Positions 45,052-54,782 of a DNA stretch of 64,000 nucleotides are shown here, in pieces. The DNA comes from Galdieria sulphuraria (lineage: Eukaryota > Rhodophyta > Bangiophyceae > Galdieriales > Galdieriaceae). The stretch covers positions 62,001 through 126,000 of the forward strand of contig NW_005178436.1 of NCBI RefSeq assembly GCF_000341285.1, written 5' to 3'. A program made the translations under genes and the position numbers. The notes beneath the pieces are model-generated. The model saw only the letters and a program-made list of their open reading frames with translations. It made no database searches and was not told the origin of the DNA. Position 1 is the stretch's first letter. Every line of letters begins with the position of its first letter.

Positions 45052-47147
45052 TTACAAGATTCCATAAAACAGCAAGTATCCTATTCCACTTCTTATGATG
45101 CCATTTCTTAATAATACAAACCAACCAACCTTTCTATTCCATTCCTTATAAAGTAATTTGGCTTTACTCAAATGAACCAAATGATGAATACTCCAACGCA
45201 ATAATTCCTAATAGTATTTGTGATAAAGAAGAACAAGAAGAGGAGAAATATTTGGAGATATATGCTTACTTTGGTCGAAATCATAAAATAAAATGTATCA
45301 TTCTTCAGCATATATTCTAAAGTCTTCTTGATAGACTCAAATGAACTTTGTAGTGGCTCTAACCAGTAGTTGAGAGTATTCTGGATAGTAGAATTGGAAA
45401 AACAAAGTGAAATAGGCTCAACAATCTCCCTATAATATAACGAGTATTGTATCTTCTGCATAAAGCTACAAGTTGTCAATGCTGAGAATCGTATTTCATA
45501 AGTTAAAGGATGAATAAATAAAGGATTCCTTTCCAAGTTTTCTTGTCGTGTTTGGCTCAACTTGTTCCATAACCATTGCTTTCTTTCTTGTTCCCATTCC
45601 AATAATAGACAACTGCTCCTATACAATTTGCTACACAACCTTATCCAACTCTCCCATAATAGTCTTAGTTGTTGACTTTTCCAACATAATGAAGAAGAAG
45701 AATGCATTATAATACCTGACCAACATTCATAAAGATAACCAAGTACAAAATAAACAGCTGAATATTCACTCGAATCATACAAATCACAGTCAAACCCTAA
45801 TAAAAGATGTTGAATGGAAATCATATAACCCAATTCTTTTATAAACAAAGATAAGGGATTGTCTTCTTTTCCTGATACAGATTGGGTTGTTTCCCTTTTA
45901 CCAATAGACTGCGTATACAATTGTTCCACATGACTCAACAGATTGAGCAACTTCCTACGTTGTTTTCCTCGATTGAGACATAATACATGAAATAGGTCTT
46001 GAATAAGATAATCTAATAGATGAATGGAATGATTCACTTTGGATATAGAATCCAAATTCCAATCTTTGCTACGAGACTGCCAAACTTTCCATCCCATATT
46101 CTTCAACCAAATGGTACGACTCCAAGTTGTGGTCGAAATGACACAACGACTATAAAGTAAAGAACGTGTAACAATATGACGTTTGGAGCGATTGAAAGAG
46201 AAAATGTTACATAATAATGGAAAGATATGATTGGAGTTTTCTATTTCCAAAGTATATTTTCTAATCCAATCGATCAATTCTTCCCACTCTGTCAATAAAT
46301 GTTCAAGTTTCTGTAGCGCCATTGTAATTGTATAAGGAGTAGTACTACGAGGAATTTCATAGTTAGAGACTTGTAAACAAACATCAAAACCAAATAAAGT
46401 CTCCTCCATCAAGTCAACATTCGATGCATCCACTGAAATATCTGCAAGTGTTTTCTTTGCAGCAATGATGTCTTGTTTCGACTTTTCAAAGGACTGATTC
46501 AAATTGGAATCCAAAATATTACAAATATAGTAAAAGAGTTGTAAAGGCTTATTCCATCTATTTGGTTCCTTCCAAGATGACTCTAATATGGACTGTTGTG
46601 CTATTAGATAATCTGCTTCCATATCACTCCAGACTATGGACTCCAAAAGTGGTTGGCCCAACACAAAGTCTTCTTCTTCGACCACTTGTGCTTCTATAAT
46701 ACATTTATCAATCAACTGACAGGCTTTCACTGACATAAAAAGAAAGTTTCTCAGTTTCATATTATTCAAGGACTTTAACTGTCGGAGATATATGCAAGAG
46801 TATACAGTTTGAAAAAAACTCTGTCCATCCAACCAACTCGTAAAATAAGCAATGAACTTATACATCAAAGAAATCAACTGATTATCATCGAGTTTCTCAC
46901 AAGGTATCCAATTTTGGTTTTCTTCACAAGTCTTTTTCACATTTGAAGCGAGTGTCTTGTCAAAGAAAGGATCACCCACCAGAACTGCAGTGAGGGTTTT
47001 CTGTAAAGAAAAGTCTCTGGAATGTATCATTTCACCTATTTCAAGTTGATTGGCAGCTTGTATAAATTTTTCAGTAACATCTGTTAGACTACTTGGTTCA
47101 TTGGAAAGAGAGTCGATACGAGTCATTGTATCATCATCAGTTTTCAT
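45052..47147 (-). CDS. NAA35: NAA35/Mak10, auxiliary subunit of NatC acetyltransferase
   Basis: NatC adds acetyl groups co-translationally to proteins starting Met-hydrophobic; NAA35 anchors the catalytic NAA30 to the ribosome. The large exon begins at 47147 and contains the Mak10 N-terminal signature LEIGEMIHSRDFSLQKTLTAVLVGDPFFD and later IIEAQVVEEEDF. The rest is divergent, helical and Trp-rich. Near the 3' end the sequence YFMISTK is followed by a GTAAGC donor; removing about 60 nt (to ATTAG) opens a last exon ending at 45052 (LLFYGIL). That C-terminus is less certain; unspliced, the frame ends at 45168. Start is 54 bp from the NDUFA1 start. Confidence 0.78.
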
Positions 47148-47201
47148 TGGGTGAATGAGAATTGAAAGAGACTTTACTTTTTGTTTGGGCGAAGAAGAAG
47201 A

Positions 47202-47444
47202 ATGGCTTGGGTAGAAAGTCTTGTTCCTATGGGTATTATTTGTCTTTCTATTGCTTCCATCGGGTTTTTAGAAGGAGTCGTACACCGTGCCTTTCACTAT
47301 GGAAGAGTAAGTTGGAAAGACTTTCTCGGAGTATGGATAAGTAATATTACTTAGAATAAACGGGTTGGAACAGACGAATGGGATCGAACTATGGATAGTA
47401 GAGACGAACGTTTGATAGAATATTCGAGAAGAGTACAAAAGTAA
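47202..47444 (+). CDS. NDUFA1: Mitochondrial complex I subunit NDUFA1 (MWFE)
   Basis: A 64-residue protein in two exons (47202-47306 and 47355-47444; 48-nt intron with GTAAGT donor and ACTTAG acceptor). The product MAWVESLVPMGIICLSIASI... has one transmembrane helix, then HRAFHYGRNKRVGTDEWD followed by a charged tail, matching plant NDUFA1 (MxLVWLEAxLPLGIIxG..., HKAYHGRPKHIGHDEWD) position for position. It is an accessory membrane subunit of NADH:ubiquinone oxidoreductase. No single open frame shows the whole gene, so it is easily missed. It shares a 54-bp divergent spacer with NAA35. Confidence 0.88.
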
Positions 47445-47674
47445 AGTACATATGCGATACTTTTCGGATGAGATACTTTATCCGTGTATGCGCTTCAACT
47501 CACCACTTGTGTTCCTATTGGTCACTCATAACGACTTGAGTCCATTTCTGACTGGCAAAAGTTGTTATAGTCTTCTTCTTTATATGAAACTTGACAAAAG
47601 TGATATTAGCAGTCTTTTCTATATTTTCACAAGGGTCTATGTGCTCTCGTCTTTGTCATAGAAAATAACGTCTT

Positions 47675-48590
47675 CTATTGGAAAATATCCGCAAGTTGTT
47701 CCAATAAGACGATGGGTTTGTTCATTCTAGAACAGAAACCACCCGAACCAATATATACAAGACGTTGAATAAAACGCTCCAAGTCAACAATAACAGAAGG
47801 ATTGCTATCGATATGCATTTGAGGTTCCAATTGCCTATCCAAGTGAGTCTCGAAATACAATAGCAAGCAATTGCATACCTCACAATGGCTGTAGTTCCTT
47901 GTAAAGTTTCACAAAATAATACCTTTGCTGGATGCAAACCAGATTGAAAGGTTCCAGTCACTTCAAGTGCGTTTCTACAACTTACTTCTTCCTCATCACT
48001 ACTTACTCTTATAATCAAAAAAACTTCAAAGAGAGATATGAGTTGTAAAAACCCTGATAACTTATCAGGATCCACTTGCAGTTGTTCTTTGACTGAACTA
48101 GAAACTCGTCGAAACAAACAACTCTTCTCTAGGTCCGTTCCTAAAGTTATTCTTGATACACCACGAAAGACATTTTTCAGTTTCCAAGAACCTAAAGAGT
48201 TCAACTATTAAACAATGGCGACAGTTACTTTTCACAATATGTCCTCCTTACTTGTGCCTCTAGCCATAGTTGCAAAAGGACCAGTTGGAACACTATCACT
48301 GGAAGATTTATTTCCTCCATATTCAATACAAGAAGATTCCGTTACATGAACTGGTCTACTTGAAGAAGAAGTTGTCGTTGGATTATTTCGACGTTTTCTA
48401 TTACGAAGAGAAACAAGCAAAGCCACAGCAGCAACTGCAGCAAATATTACAGAAACTCTGTATGATTGTAATGGACTAAACTTTGGCTGTTACTACAATT
48501 CACTTACCCATTTTTATCCAATAACGAAGACATAAGACTAGAGAGCCAAGATATCAGTTTCCACAAAGAGGACCACCACGACTTTGCCAT
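47675..48590 (-). CDS. PEX22: PEX22-like peroxisome biogenesis protein
   Basis: PEX22 anchors the ubiquitin-conjugating enzyme PEX4 to the peroxisomal membrane for receptor recycling. Four exons are inferred: start 48590 (MAKSWWSSLWKLI), an intron ending before SPLQSYRVSV..., a transmembrane segment VIFAAVAAVALLVSL followed by a basic RNRKRR, then a Ser/Thr-rich linker, and the conserved C-terminal domain. The latter reads KVLFCETLQGTTAIVR joined to QLEPQMHIDSNPSVIVDLERFIQRL, closely matching the plant PEX22 sequence KVLFCSTxxGxxSFVRQLEPxxHIDxNPE. An intron near 47841-47881 separates those two blocks. PEX22 is usually poorly conserved, so this clear C-terminal match is useful. Confidence 0.85.
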
Positions 48591-48639
48591 TCATCAATGC
48601 AGATTGTTGGAAAAGGAATGAACGAGTATGAATATATAT

Positions 48640-48700
48640 ATACATACATATATATATATAGATAGATATATATATAGATAGAATAGATAGAATAGATATG
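48640..48700. repeat. TA/GATA-type simple repeat
   Basis: Imperfect TA and (AGAT/AATAG)n repeats in the spacer between the PEX22 start and the end of the sphingomyelinase-like gene. Confidence 0.9.
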
Positions 48701-48769
48701 TAATATAAAACACTTTTTGGAGGAAACCAATGACACTAGTCTTATATATATCAACTTCATTGTCTTTCT

Positions 48770-50191
48770 CTATTTTGCAGCGTAATCATTCACAAATGTT
48801 GCTACGACTCCATAATGATCAGATAATGTATTTGGCAACTGCAAAGAATACATTTTCTTCTCTTCTTGTGTGACTCGAAATGGTTCAATGAAAGTTTTCA
48901 AGGTTCCTTCTGTAGCTCCATGAAGATTTCCCTTTCTAGGATCGAACAACACATAATCAATACATTTCGTGCCATCCGTAATAGGATGTCTTCCATGATG
49001 AGAAAGACTCAACAAATCTTTCAAACAAAGGTTACGTATCGTATTATCTTGAAAATATTGTGCTCGTTTCTGTTGTAATAAATATAATGAAGAAGGAGAG
49101 TCTTGCAATCTTTCCAACAAGTCTTGATACCAAAAACTATCCGAATCATTTTCCATCGAAGTTCTTGCATTGATATTCCAATCTCCCGTAATAACTACTG
49201 GTCCATCATCATCCACAATATTCCAATGAATAAAGTCTCTCATCTCTTCCAACTGACCAATTCGTATTCTCGCATGATAAGACTCGTGTGGATATCCAAT
49301 ACGATCTCCCGCTTGCATATGTGAAGAGAAGACATGTAAATATTGAGCTCTCTCTATTCTCATCTCTTTTTTAGAATTCTTATTATAATCTTCACTACTC
49401 TTTTGGGTATAACATGTTGGAGTCAACGAGATTCGAGCATAGAGACAACCCTTTCCTACAAAACTATCCACTGTTGAATAAACACAATGTCGATAATGAA
49501 TATAGTTTGTATACAAAATGGGAAATTTGCTTAAAATGGTTACTCCTCCATCGATAATACGAGGCGGTATTCTAAAACAATTGCGAGGTAAAAAACATTC
49601 ATATTGGAAACCCAAAAGTTTGGATGCTTCAATAAAGGCTTCCCTTCTGTTACAAAAGGCATCAAACAACTCTTGAAAACAAACAATATCCAAATATCCA
49701 ATCCTTTTAAGTAATAATGAGAGCCTCTCATCCTTGAAATCTTCACCATTGTCTCCTGCAATACCTGGCGGTCTACAAAAGGCATTATAACTCATCAACC
49801 GAATAATATGAGGTCCACTGGAGACACTTGGTAATGAATTGGTTGCTTCTTCTGCCAATTTCAGATACTTTATATGGCGACTTGTTGGAAATAAAACTCG
49901 CAACCATATAAACATACAGAAGGATAAAAACAATAGAATACAACAAAGTAAATAGAAAGTACTAAAAGAATAACAAGAGAAATAACGACTAGAAGAAGTT
50001 TTCACATATCCCAACCAACGACATATCTTTGGATTATATTCCAAACTAAATACCAAAGAAGAAGGAAACAACGCAATCCATACAATAAACTTTCTAGTGC
50101 CAACACCTAGTACAGCACCTTCTTTCGTTTGAGGCATCAGAAATAACCAAAACATACTTAATAAATATAAAAATATCAACCACTCTAACAT
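48770..50191 (-). CDS. Neutral sphingomyelinase-like phosphodiesterase, membrane-anchored
   Basis: A 473-residue intronless protein of the endonuclease/exonuclease/phosphatase fold. Three N-terminal hydrophobic segments (about residues 3-20, 30-50 and 75-105) precede the catalytic domain. Catalytic blocks: RLMSYNAFCRPPG (metal-binding Asn), VCFQELFD (Glu), DGGVTILSKFPI, SSHMQAGDR, GDWNIN (Asp/Asn) and TLSDHYGVVATF (Asp-His). The DGGV(T/L)ILSKFPI and SDHYGV combination is typical of Mg-dependent neutral sphingomyelinases and related phospholipases C. The substrate (sphingomyelin, inositol phosphorylceramide or other) is not proven; algae generally lack sphingomyelin, so an IPC-type substrate is likely. 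Confidence 0.8.
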   Translation of the reverse strand: MLEWLIFLYLLSMFWLFLMPQTKEGAVLGVGTRKFIVWIALFPSSLVFSLEYNPKICRWLGYVKTSSSRYFSCYSFSTFYLLCCILLFLSFCMFIWLRVLFPTSRHIKYLKLAEEATNSLPSVSSGPHIIRLMSYNAFCRPPGIAGDNGEDFKDERLSLLLKRIGYLDIVCFQELFDAFCNRREAFIEASKLLGFQYECFLPRNCFRIPPRIIDGGVTILSKFPILYTNYIHYRHCVYSTVDSFVGKGCLYARISLTPTCYTQKSSEDYNKNSKKEMRIERAQYLHVFSSHMQAGDRIGYPHESYHARIRIGQLEEMRDFIHWNIVDDDGPVVITGDWNINARTSMENDSDSFWYQDLLERLQDSPSSLYLLQQKRAQYFQDNTIRNLCLKDLLSLSHHGRHPITDGTKCIDYVLFDPRKGNLHGATEGTLKTFIEPFRVTQEEKKMYSLQLPNTLSDHYGVVATFVNDYAAK

Positions 50192-50230
50192 TCTTAGGAT
50201 TTACTTTCATAAAACATTTTTATACAACTT

Positions 50231-51640
50231 TTAACCAAAAGTTTTAGAAATGCCAAACTGAATTCCAGAATGAATGCGATCGCCTTGTGTTCTCCGTAAG
50301 ACATGACAATAGTTGACTTCCAAACGTCCCAACTGAGTATCAGCAACTACACCTAATCCTACTGATATTCTTGTTGTTTCAAACAAGTTCTTCCAGGGAA
50401 GTTGTCTAGTAAAAACTTGACCAAGTAGAGATTGGGAGTCCTTCACAGAAGAGATGTCTCCAATAGTGGCAAAAATATGAGCTTTGGGTCTAAATAAGTT
50501 TCCTAAAACTCCTTTTACCGGGAGTGGAATACTTAAAGAGCTGAATATGGTATAGAAAAGTTCTCCTCCCAAAGGATCATCCTTTTCATAGGGTCCTACT
50601 CCTCGAGTTTGAAAGCCTCGAAAACTGTTAGGTCCTCCCAAGTAAAATCGATCCAAAACTGTTGATAAATAACTCTTTGGAGTATATAAGTAACCCAATC
50701 TACAGGCAATTCCATAAGAAGCTTCAGTATCTCCAATTGGAATATGTAGTTGAGACTCCAGTTGTTGCCGAATATATCGAACACTGCCACCTAATCCAGC
50801 CAATTCTGTATGAACGTTGAAACACTTTCCTTCAATAGGTGCTTGAGGATTATCTCTTGAGTCTATCTCATAAGTATGTTTGATGGAAGACTTGAATGAG
50901 AATCCAGCTTCTTCTCGAATGGTTGAAGAAGCTGAGGGTTCGGTAACGCTGATTTCTCTCCACGCACCCTCATATGAGAATATTCCTAATGATTGTGGAA
51001 ATCCAAATGAAGTCACAAAACCGCGACTCACTTCATTATGAGATCGCTGTTTTTCATTGAAATATTGTCGATTGAGATAAGCAGAAAAGAAAGTATCGCA
51101 TCCAAAAGCATGCGGTTTATAAAATTCAGCCACTCCATATCCTCGAGCTAGATCTGTTCCTTCTGTTCCAGCCTCGAATCGTAGTCTCTCCGCTTTGCCA
51201 AAAATATTTCTCAAAGTTGCGCAAGTTTCTAAACCCGTTTCGAATCCTTCTCTTTCTACAGTAGTTCCCAATCGAAGTTGTAAACGTCCCTTTTCTGAAA
51301 CAGTCACCAAAACATCCGTCTGATCAGGTACCGAAGACTCGTCCAAAAATACGTCCACTCCTTTGAATATATCCAACTCACGAAGACGTTCTATGGCAAT
51401 CGACAGATTCTCAATGACCTAAAACAGTTTATTTCGAATGAATTTTAAAGTCTCTGGTTTAACAACCTCTCGAAAGTTCTCACCACCTAAGGAAGGTGCA
51501 ACTAAGGAGTGTAAAAATGAAGGATTGGTTCTTCGATATCCTCTTATTTTCAATGATCCAATCTTTAGTTTAGATTGAAATAACTCTTCTAGTTTACTTT
51601 CTTCTGTACTAGTAGGAGAGTCTTCAAAAGAAGACGACAT
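50231..51640 (-). CDS. SAM50: SAM50/Tob55 Omp85-family outer membrane insertase
   Basis: Mitochondrial outer-membrane beta-barrel assembly factor. A short first exon from 51640 carries an acidic N-terminus and the start of a POTRA domain (LKIGSLKIRGYRRTNPSFL). The second exon continues the POTRA (IAIERLRELDIFKGVDVFLD) and gives a 16-strand Omp85 barrel, with DRFYLGGPNSFRGFQTRGVG, the lid-lock (L/R)GF motif, and a C-terminus LEVNYCHVLRRTQGDRIHSGIQFGI like SAM50. The intron is most likely 51422-51469 (48 nt, GTTGTT donor, TTTTAG acceptor), joining GGENFRE to VIENLSIAIERL; the donor is weak. SAM50 rather than plastid OEP80 is favoured by the single POTRA and the C-terminal motif. Confidence 0.85.
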
Positions 51641-51706
51641 ATTTATTTAGGTAAGCCAACTCCAACGTCCAAAATTGGACATGGATTGGAATTGTTGTGT
51701 TGGATT

Positions 51707-53521
51707 ATGATGGCTGAAAGATATGATCGTCAAATAAGGCAAGTTGTTTTGGTACAAGTTGTTTTGATAGCTTAACTTATTTTTACAGGTTTTGGGGTGA
51801 ACACGGCCAAGCAGCTCTAAAAGACTGCTCTATTTAGTTATTGGAGGCTTCAGCAACAGGAACAGAAACTTTGAAGAACTTGATCCTTCCTGGAGTAGGA
51901 AGCTTTTTAGTAGTCGATGACAAGGAAACGAGTTGGAGAGACCTGGGAAGAAACTTTTTTGTCGATGAAGATGCAGTATTCAATCATAGGTTTCGTGCAG
52001 ATACAACTCAACGTTTGTTACAAGAGCTGAACGATGAAGTGGTGGGATACAGTCAAACAGTTTCCATAGATCGTTTCTTAAAAGAATATTCATCAGAAGA
52101 TAGATTGCTTCCAATATTTGTTTGTTGCAGTCTTGACGAACAAATTTTATTGAAAACTTCCGAGTTTTGTTGGCGTCACCAAATTCCTTTTGTATATGCA
52201 GTTTCTTATGGACTATTGGGTTTAGTAAGAATAGCTATTCCAGAACATTGTGTATGGGACGCAAGAGAAGAGATGGTTGCCCAAGAGTTGCGATTATCGG
52301 AACCTTTTGAAGAACTCGAGCAATATTGTAATAATTTTCCTTTGGAGAGTTTGGATGATGCCAACCATTCCCTCGTTCCTTATGCAGTTATTCTTGTTAA
52401 AGCCTTCAAAGCCTTTATGGATTCACATCAAGGTCGTCGACCGGAAACTCGAGAAGATCAGGAAGCTATTCGTTTGTTGTTAAGGAGTTGGATGAGAACC
52501 CCAACTGAAGAAAACTTTATGGAAGCTTTGAAGCATTGCCATTTCATTTGGATGAAGTCTTTGGCAGAACCCAATGAGTCTCTTCAGAGTATTTTGAAGG
52601 ACTATAAAACTGAAATGGAAGGCATTCAGCTACAAGTGGATAGAAAGGATCGTAACTTGAAATTTTGGATTCTTGTTGCTGCTGTCAAACATTTTGTTAT
52701 AGAAGACGGACAAGGAAAGTTACCTTTGAAAGGGTAAGTTTAGACATATTTTTGTCTTTTCCTTGGAGGAATAGGTATTGAGTGAGTTATCTAGTTCAGT
52801 ACCTGATATGATATCTGATACAGAATCCTTTATTGGACTACAAAGAGTATATAAGAAACGAGCAGAAAAGGAACATCGTATCATTTATCAACGTGCTCAA
52901 TATATATGCAAACAAGTTGGTTTAGAGGAAAACTTTCTCTCTCCTTTGGAAGTTTTCGAGTTTTGTCGAAATATTAGGTCTATTGCGGTATGTATTTTGT
53001 TATTACTGTAAAATATAGTGATAAGGAATATCTGCTCTTAGGTGATGAGATATTGTTCTCTACAAGATGAATTTCAAAATAATACAGTTTTGAAAGATGC
53101 CTTGAAGAGTTGTTTGGATAGAAATGAAGAAGACGCTTACTTTTATATTGCCTTTCGTGCTTGTCTACAATTTCATCATCAACAGGGACATTTTCCAGGG
53201 CAAGTAATGAATGGTAGTTTGAGTTCTAAGGAACCATCTCTATTGGATTATGAGCAAGATTATATTCAACTTGCTCATTTAGCTGAAAAGTGGTGTAAAA
53301 GTTGCGATATTGTAAAGAATGAAAAACTGGATGCAACCCTAAGAGAAATGTGTCGCTATGGAGGTTCAGAGTTGCATAGTATTGCAGCTTTGACTGGTGG
53401 AGTTGCTGCACAAGAAATTGTCAAACTGGTGACCAAACAATTTAGGCCACTTAGTGGTTGGTTTATATTCAATGGTGCCCAATCAACTTCAGCTACTGTT
53501 TCTTTGTGTACACATATATAG
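51707..53521 (+). CDS. NAE1: NEDD8-activating E1 regulatory subunit (NAE1/AXR1), in-frame TAG
   Basis: AXR1/APP-BP1 pairs with UBA3 to activate NEDD8 for cullin neddylation. Exons: 51707-51738 (MMAERYDRQIR), 51789-52733, 52795-52987, 53042-53521. The first intron has a GC donor. The third exon start (acceptor ATCTAG) gives LPLKGSVPDMISD, matching human LPVRGTIPDMIAD. Family hallmarks include [46 protein letters not shown] and the C-terminal GGVAAQEIVKLVTKQF. One codon is anomalous: TAG at 51834-51836 falls inside the conserved strand, exactly where human and plant proteins have Cys (human HVCLIN, here SI-stop-LLE). No intron model removes it without losing the conserved GEHGQAAL block. See findings. 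Confidence 0.87.
51739..51788 (+). other. GC-AG intron in NAE1
   Basis: Donor AG|GCAAGT, acceptor TTTTACAG, 50 nt, phase 2. It joins YDRQIR to FWGEHGQ, the invariant N-terminal E1 motif. The GT four bases inside the intron gives phase 0 and an immediate stop after the acceptor. Confidence 0.8.
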
Positions 53522-54037
53522 AAAGAGGACTCCATAAGGAAAGTCCCTTGATTATCCAATGGTTTTAGTAAAATGACAAAATATATTTCTTTATTGTACC
53601 AAATATAGGATGAAGTTGATGCCACATATTTACAATGAAATGGACATTTCTTCATAGAGTTTAGTTATTAGCTCTAGGAAAACTGGGCTGAAAAGGAAGG
53701 ACATGTCATCCTGAAAGATTTCATTTTGCTTTCTGATTCTTAAAAAGAATTCGCTAAACAAAGTAAGGATAGCGATAGGATATCTCTTTCACTTGTAGTA
53801 CATCGAACATGTAGTCAAGCGCATGAACCACAAAGATAAACTTAGGTTCCTATCTCTGGGGATTGTAACTGACATATTTCTTTATGGTCATTTGACGATA
53901 TATAAGAAATGTAGAGTTCTTATATATATATATATATATATATATAGACAAATGACCAATAAGAAGAATTTCAAACACTTTTAAAACCATATTCTCTATA
54001 ATATATCATTTGTCTTTAACGGAATAAAAGACTCCTG
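53522..54037. other. Convergent spacer with TA repeat, no gene seen
   Basis: About 515 bp between the stops of NAE1 and CcmA. It holds a (TA)n run and short A+T-rich sequence but nothing that reads as protein or structured RNA. A 99-codon open frame on the minus strand at 53356-53655 overlaps NAE1 coding sequence and is an artefact. Confidence 0.6.
53920..53946. repeat. (TA)n microsatellite
   Basis: About 13 TA units, uninterrupted. Confidence 0.9.
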
Positions 54038-54655
54038 TTATAAAGTATCCAAGTCTCCTAAGCGTATCCGAGTAGAATCAGGTATATCAATATGTGTATG
54101 AGTAGCTGCAACGACACATCCTCCTTGCATACGATGGAAATGAATTATCTGTTCCAAAATAGTCAAAGAATTGGTATCCAAAGCTAACGTTGGCTCATCC
54201 AATAGCCATAAAGCACGAGGAACTACAAGCAACTTAGCCAAAGAAGCTCGTTTCCTTTGACCTTGTGAAAGAAGAGAATACTTTTGATCGTGGACGTGAC
54301 TAAGATTGACTGCTCGTAAAGCCCAAGATACTTCTTGATAGGGCATACCAGCTTTGCGACAAAATAACTTCAAACAACCATAGAGAGTTAGATCTTGTCG
54401 AAAACTGTCCTTATCATTTTCTCCTAAATAATGAATAGTACTGTTCCTCTGTAGCCAACCACTGACGTGGTCACCCAGATTTAAGAGATCACGTAGAAAG
54501 GTCGACTTACCAGAGGCATTGGCACCTTGAATAATACAAGCACTACCGGGTGAAAGCGATATATGAAGTCTGTCAATGAGAAGATCTCGTTGAGCAGGAG
54601 AATAACAAAGCGCCCTGCCGTGGACAACTAGAGGTGTATAGAAAGAACCTCTCAT
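54038..54655 (-). CDS. CCMA: CcmA-like ABC ATPase (cytochrome c maturation)
   Basis: A single ABC nucleotide-binding domain of 205 residues without introns. Walker A is GANASGKSTFLRDLL, the signature is LLSQGQRKRASLAKL, and Walker B LWLLDEPTLALD; the switch His is in ATHTHIDI. The sequence around the signature (SxGQRKRxxLARL) and the small stand-alone size fit CcmA, the ATPase of the system I heme release machinery for c-type cytochromes (plant ABCI1). In several red algae ccm genes are mitochondrial, so a nuclear copy would reflect gene transfer; I see no obvious long presequence. Other small ABC families are less likely. Confidence 0.78.
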   Translation of the reverse strand: MRGSFYTPLVVHGRALCYSPAQRDLLIDRLHISLSPGSACIIQGANASGKSTFLRDLLNLGDHVSGWLQRNSTIHYLGENDKDSFRQDLTLYGCLKLFCRKAGMPYQEVSWALRAVNLSHVHDQKYSLLSQGQRKRASLAKLLVVPRALWLLDEPTLALDTNSLTILEQIIHFHRMQGGCVVAATHTHIDIPDSTRIRLGDLDTL

Positions 54656-54782
54656 AACTCTTTGACTCTTATTGTATTACTAGTATGACTATGTGTGCAG
54701 TTTGTATAAACACAACTCGATATTCATCCGTCTCTCATACCCAAAAAGTCTCAAATCACTTTGGGCGGGTTAATTTGGTTTG

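Noticed and set aside
48640-48700. Possible transposon terminal sequence in the TA/GATA tract
   Set aside because: Simple repeat only; no terminal inverted repeats, target duplication or transposase nearby.
53356-53655. 99-codon minus-strand frame at the NAE1 3' end
   Set aside because: Most of it lies opposite conserved NAE1 coding sequence.
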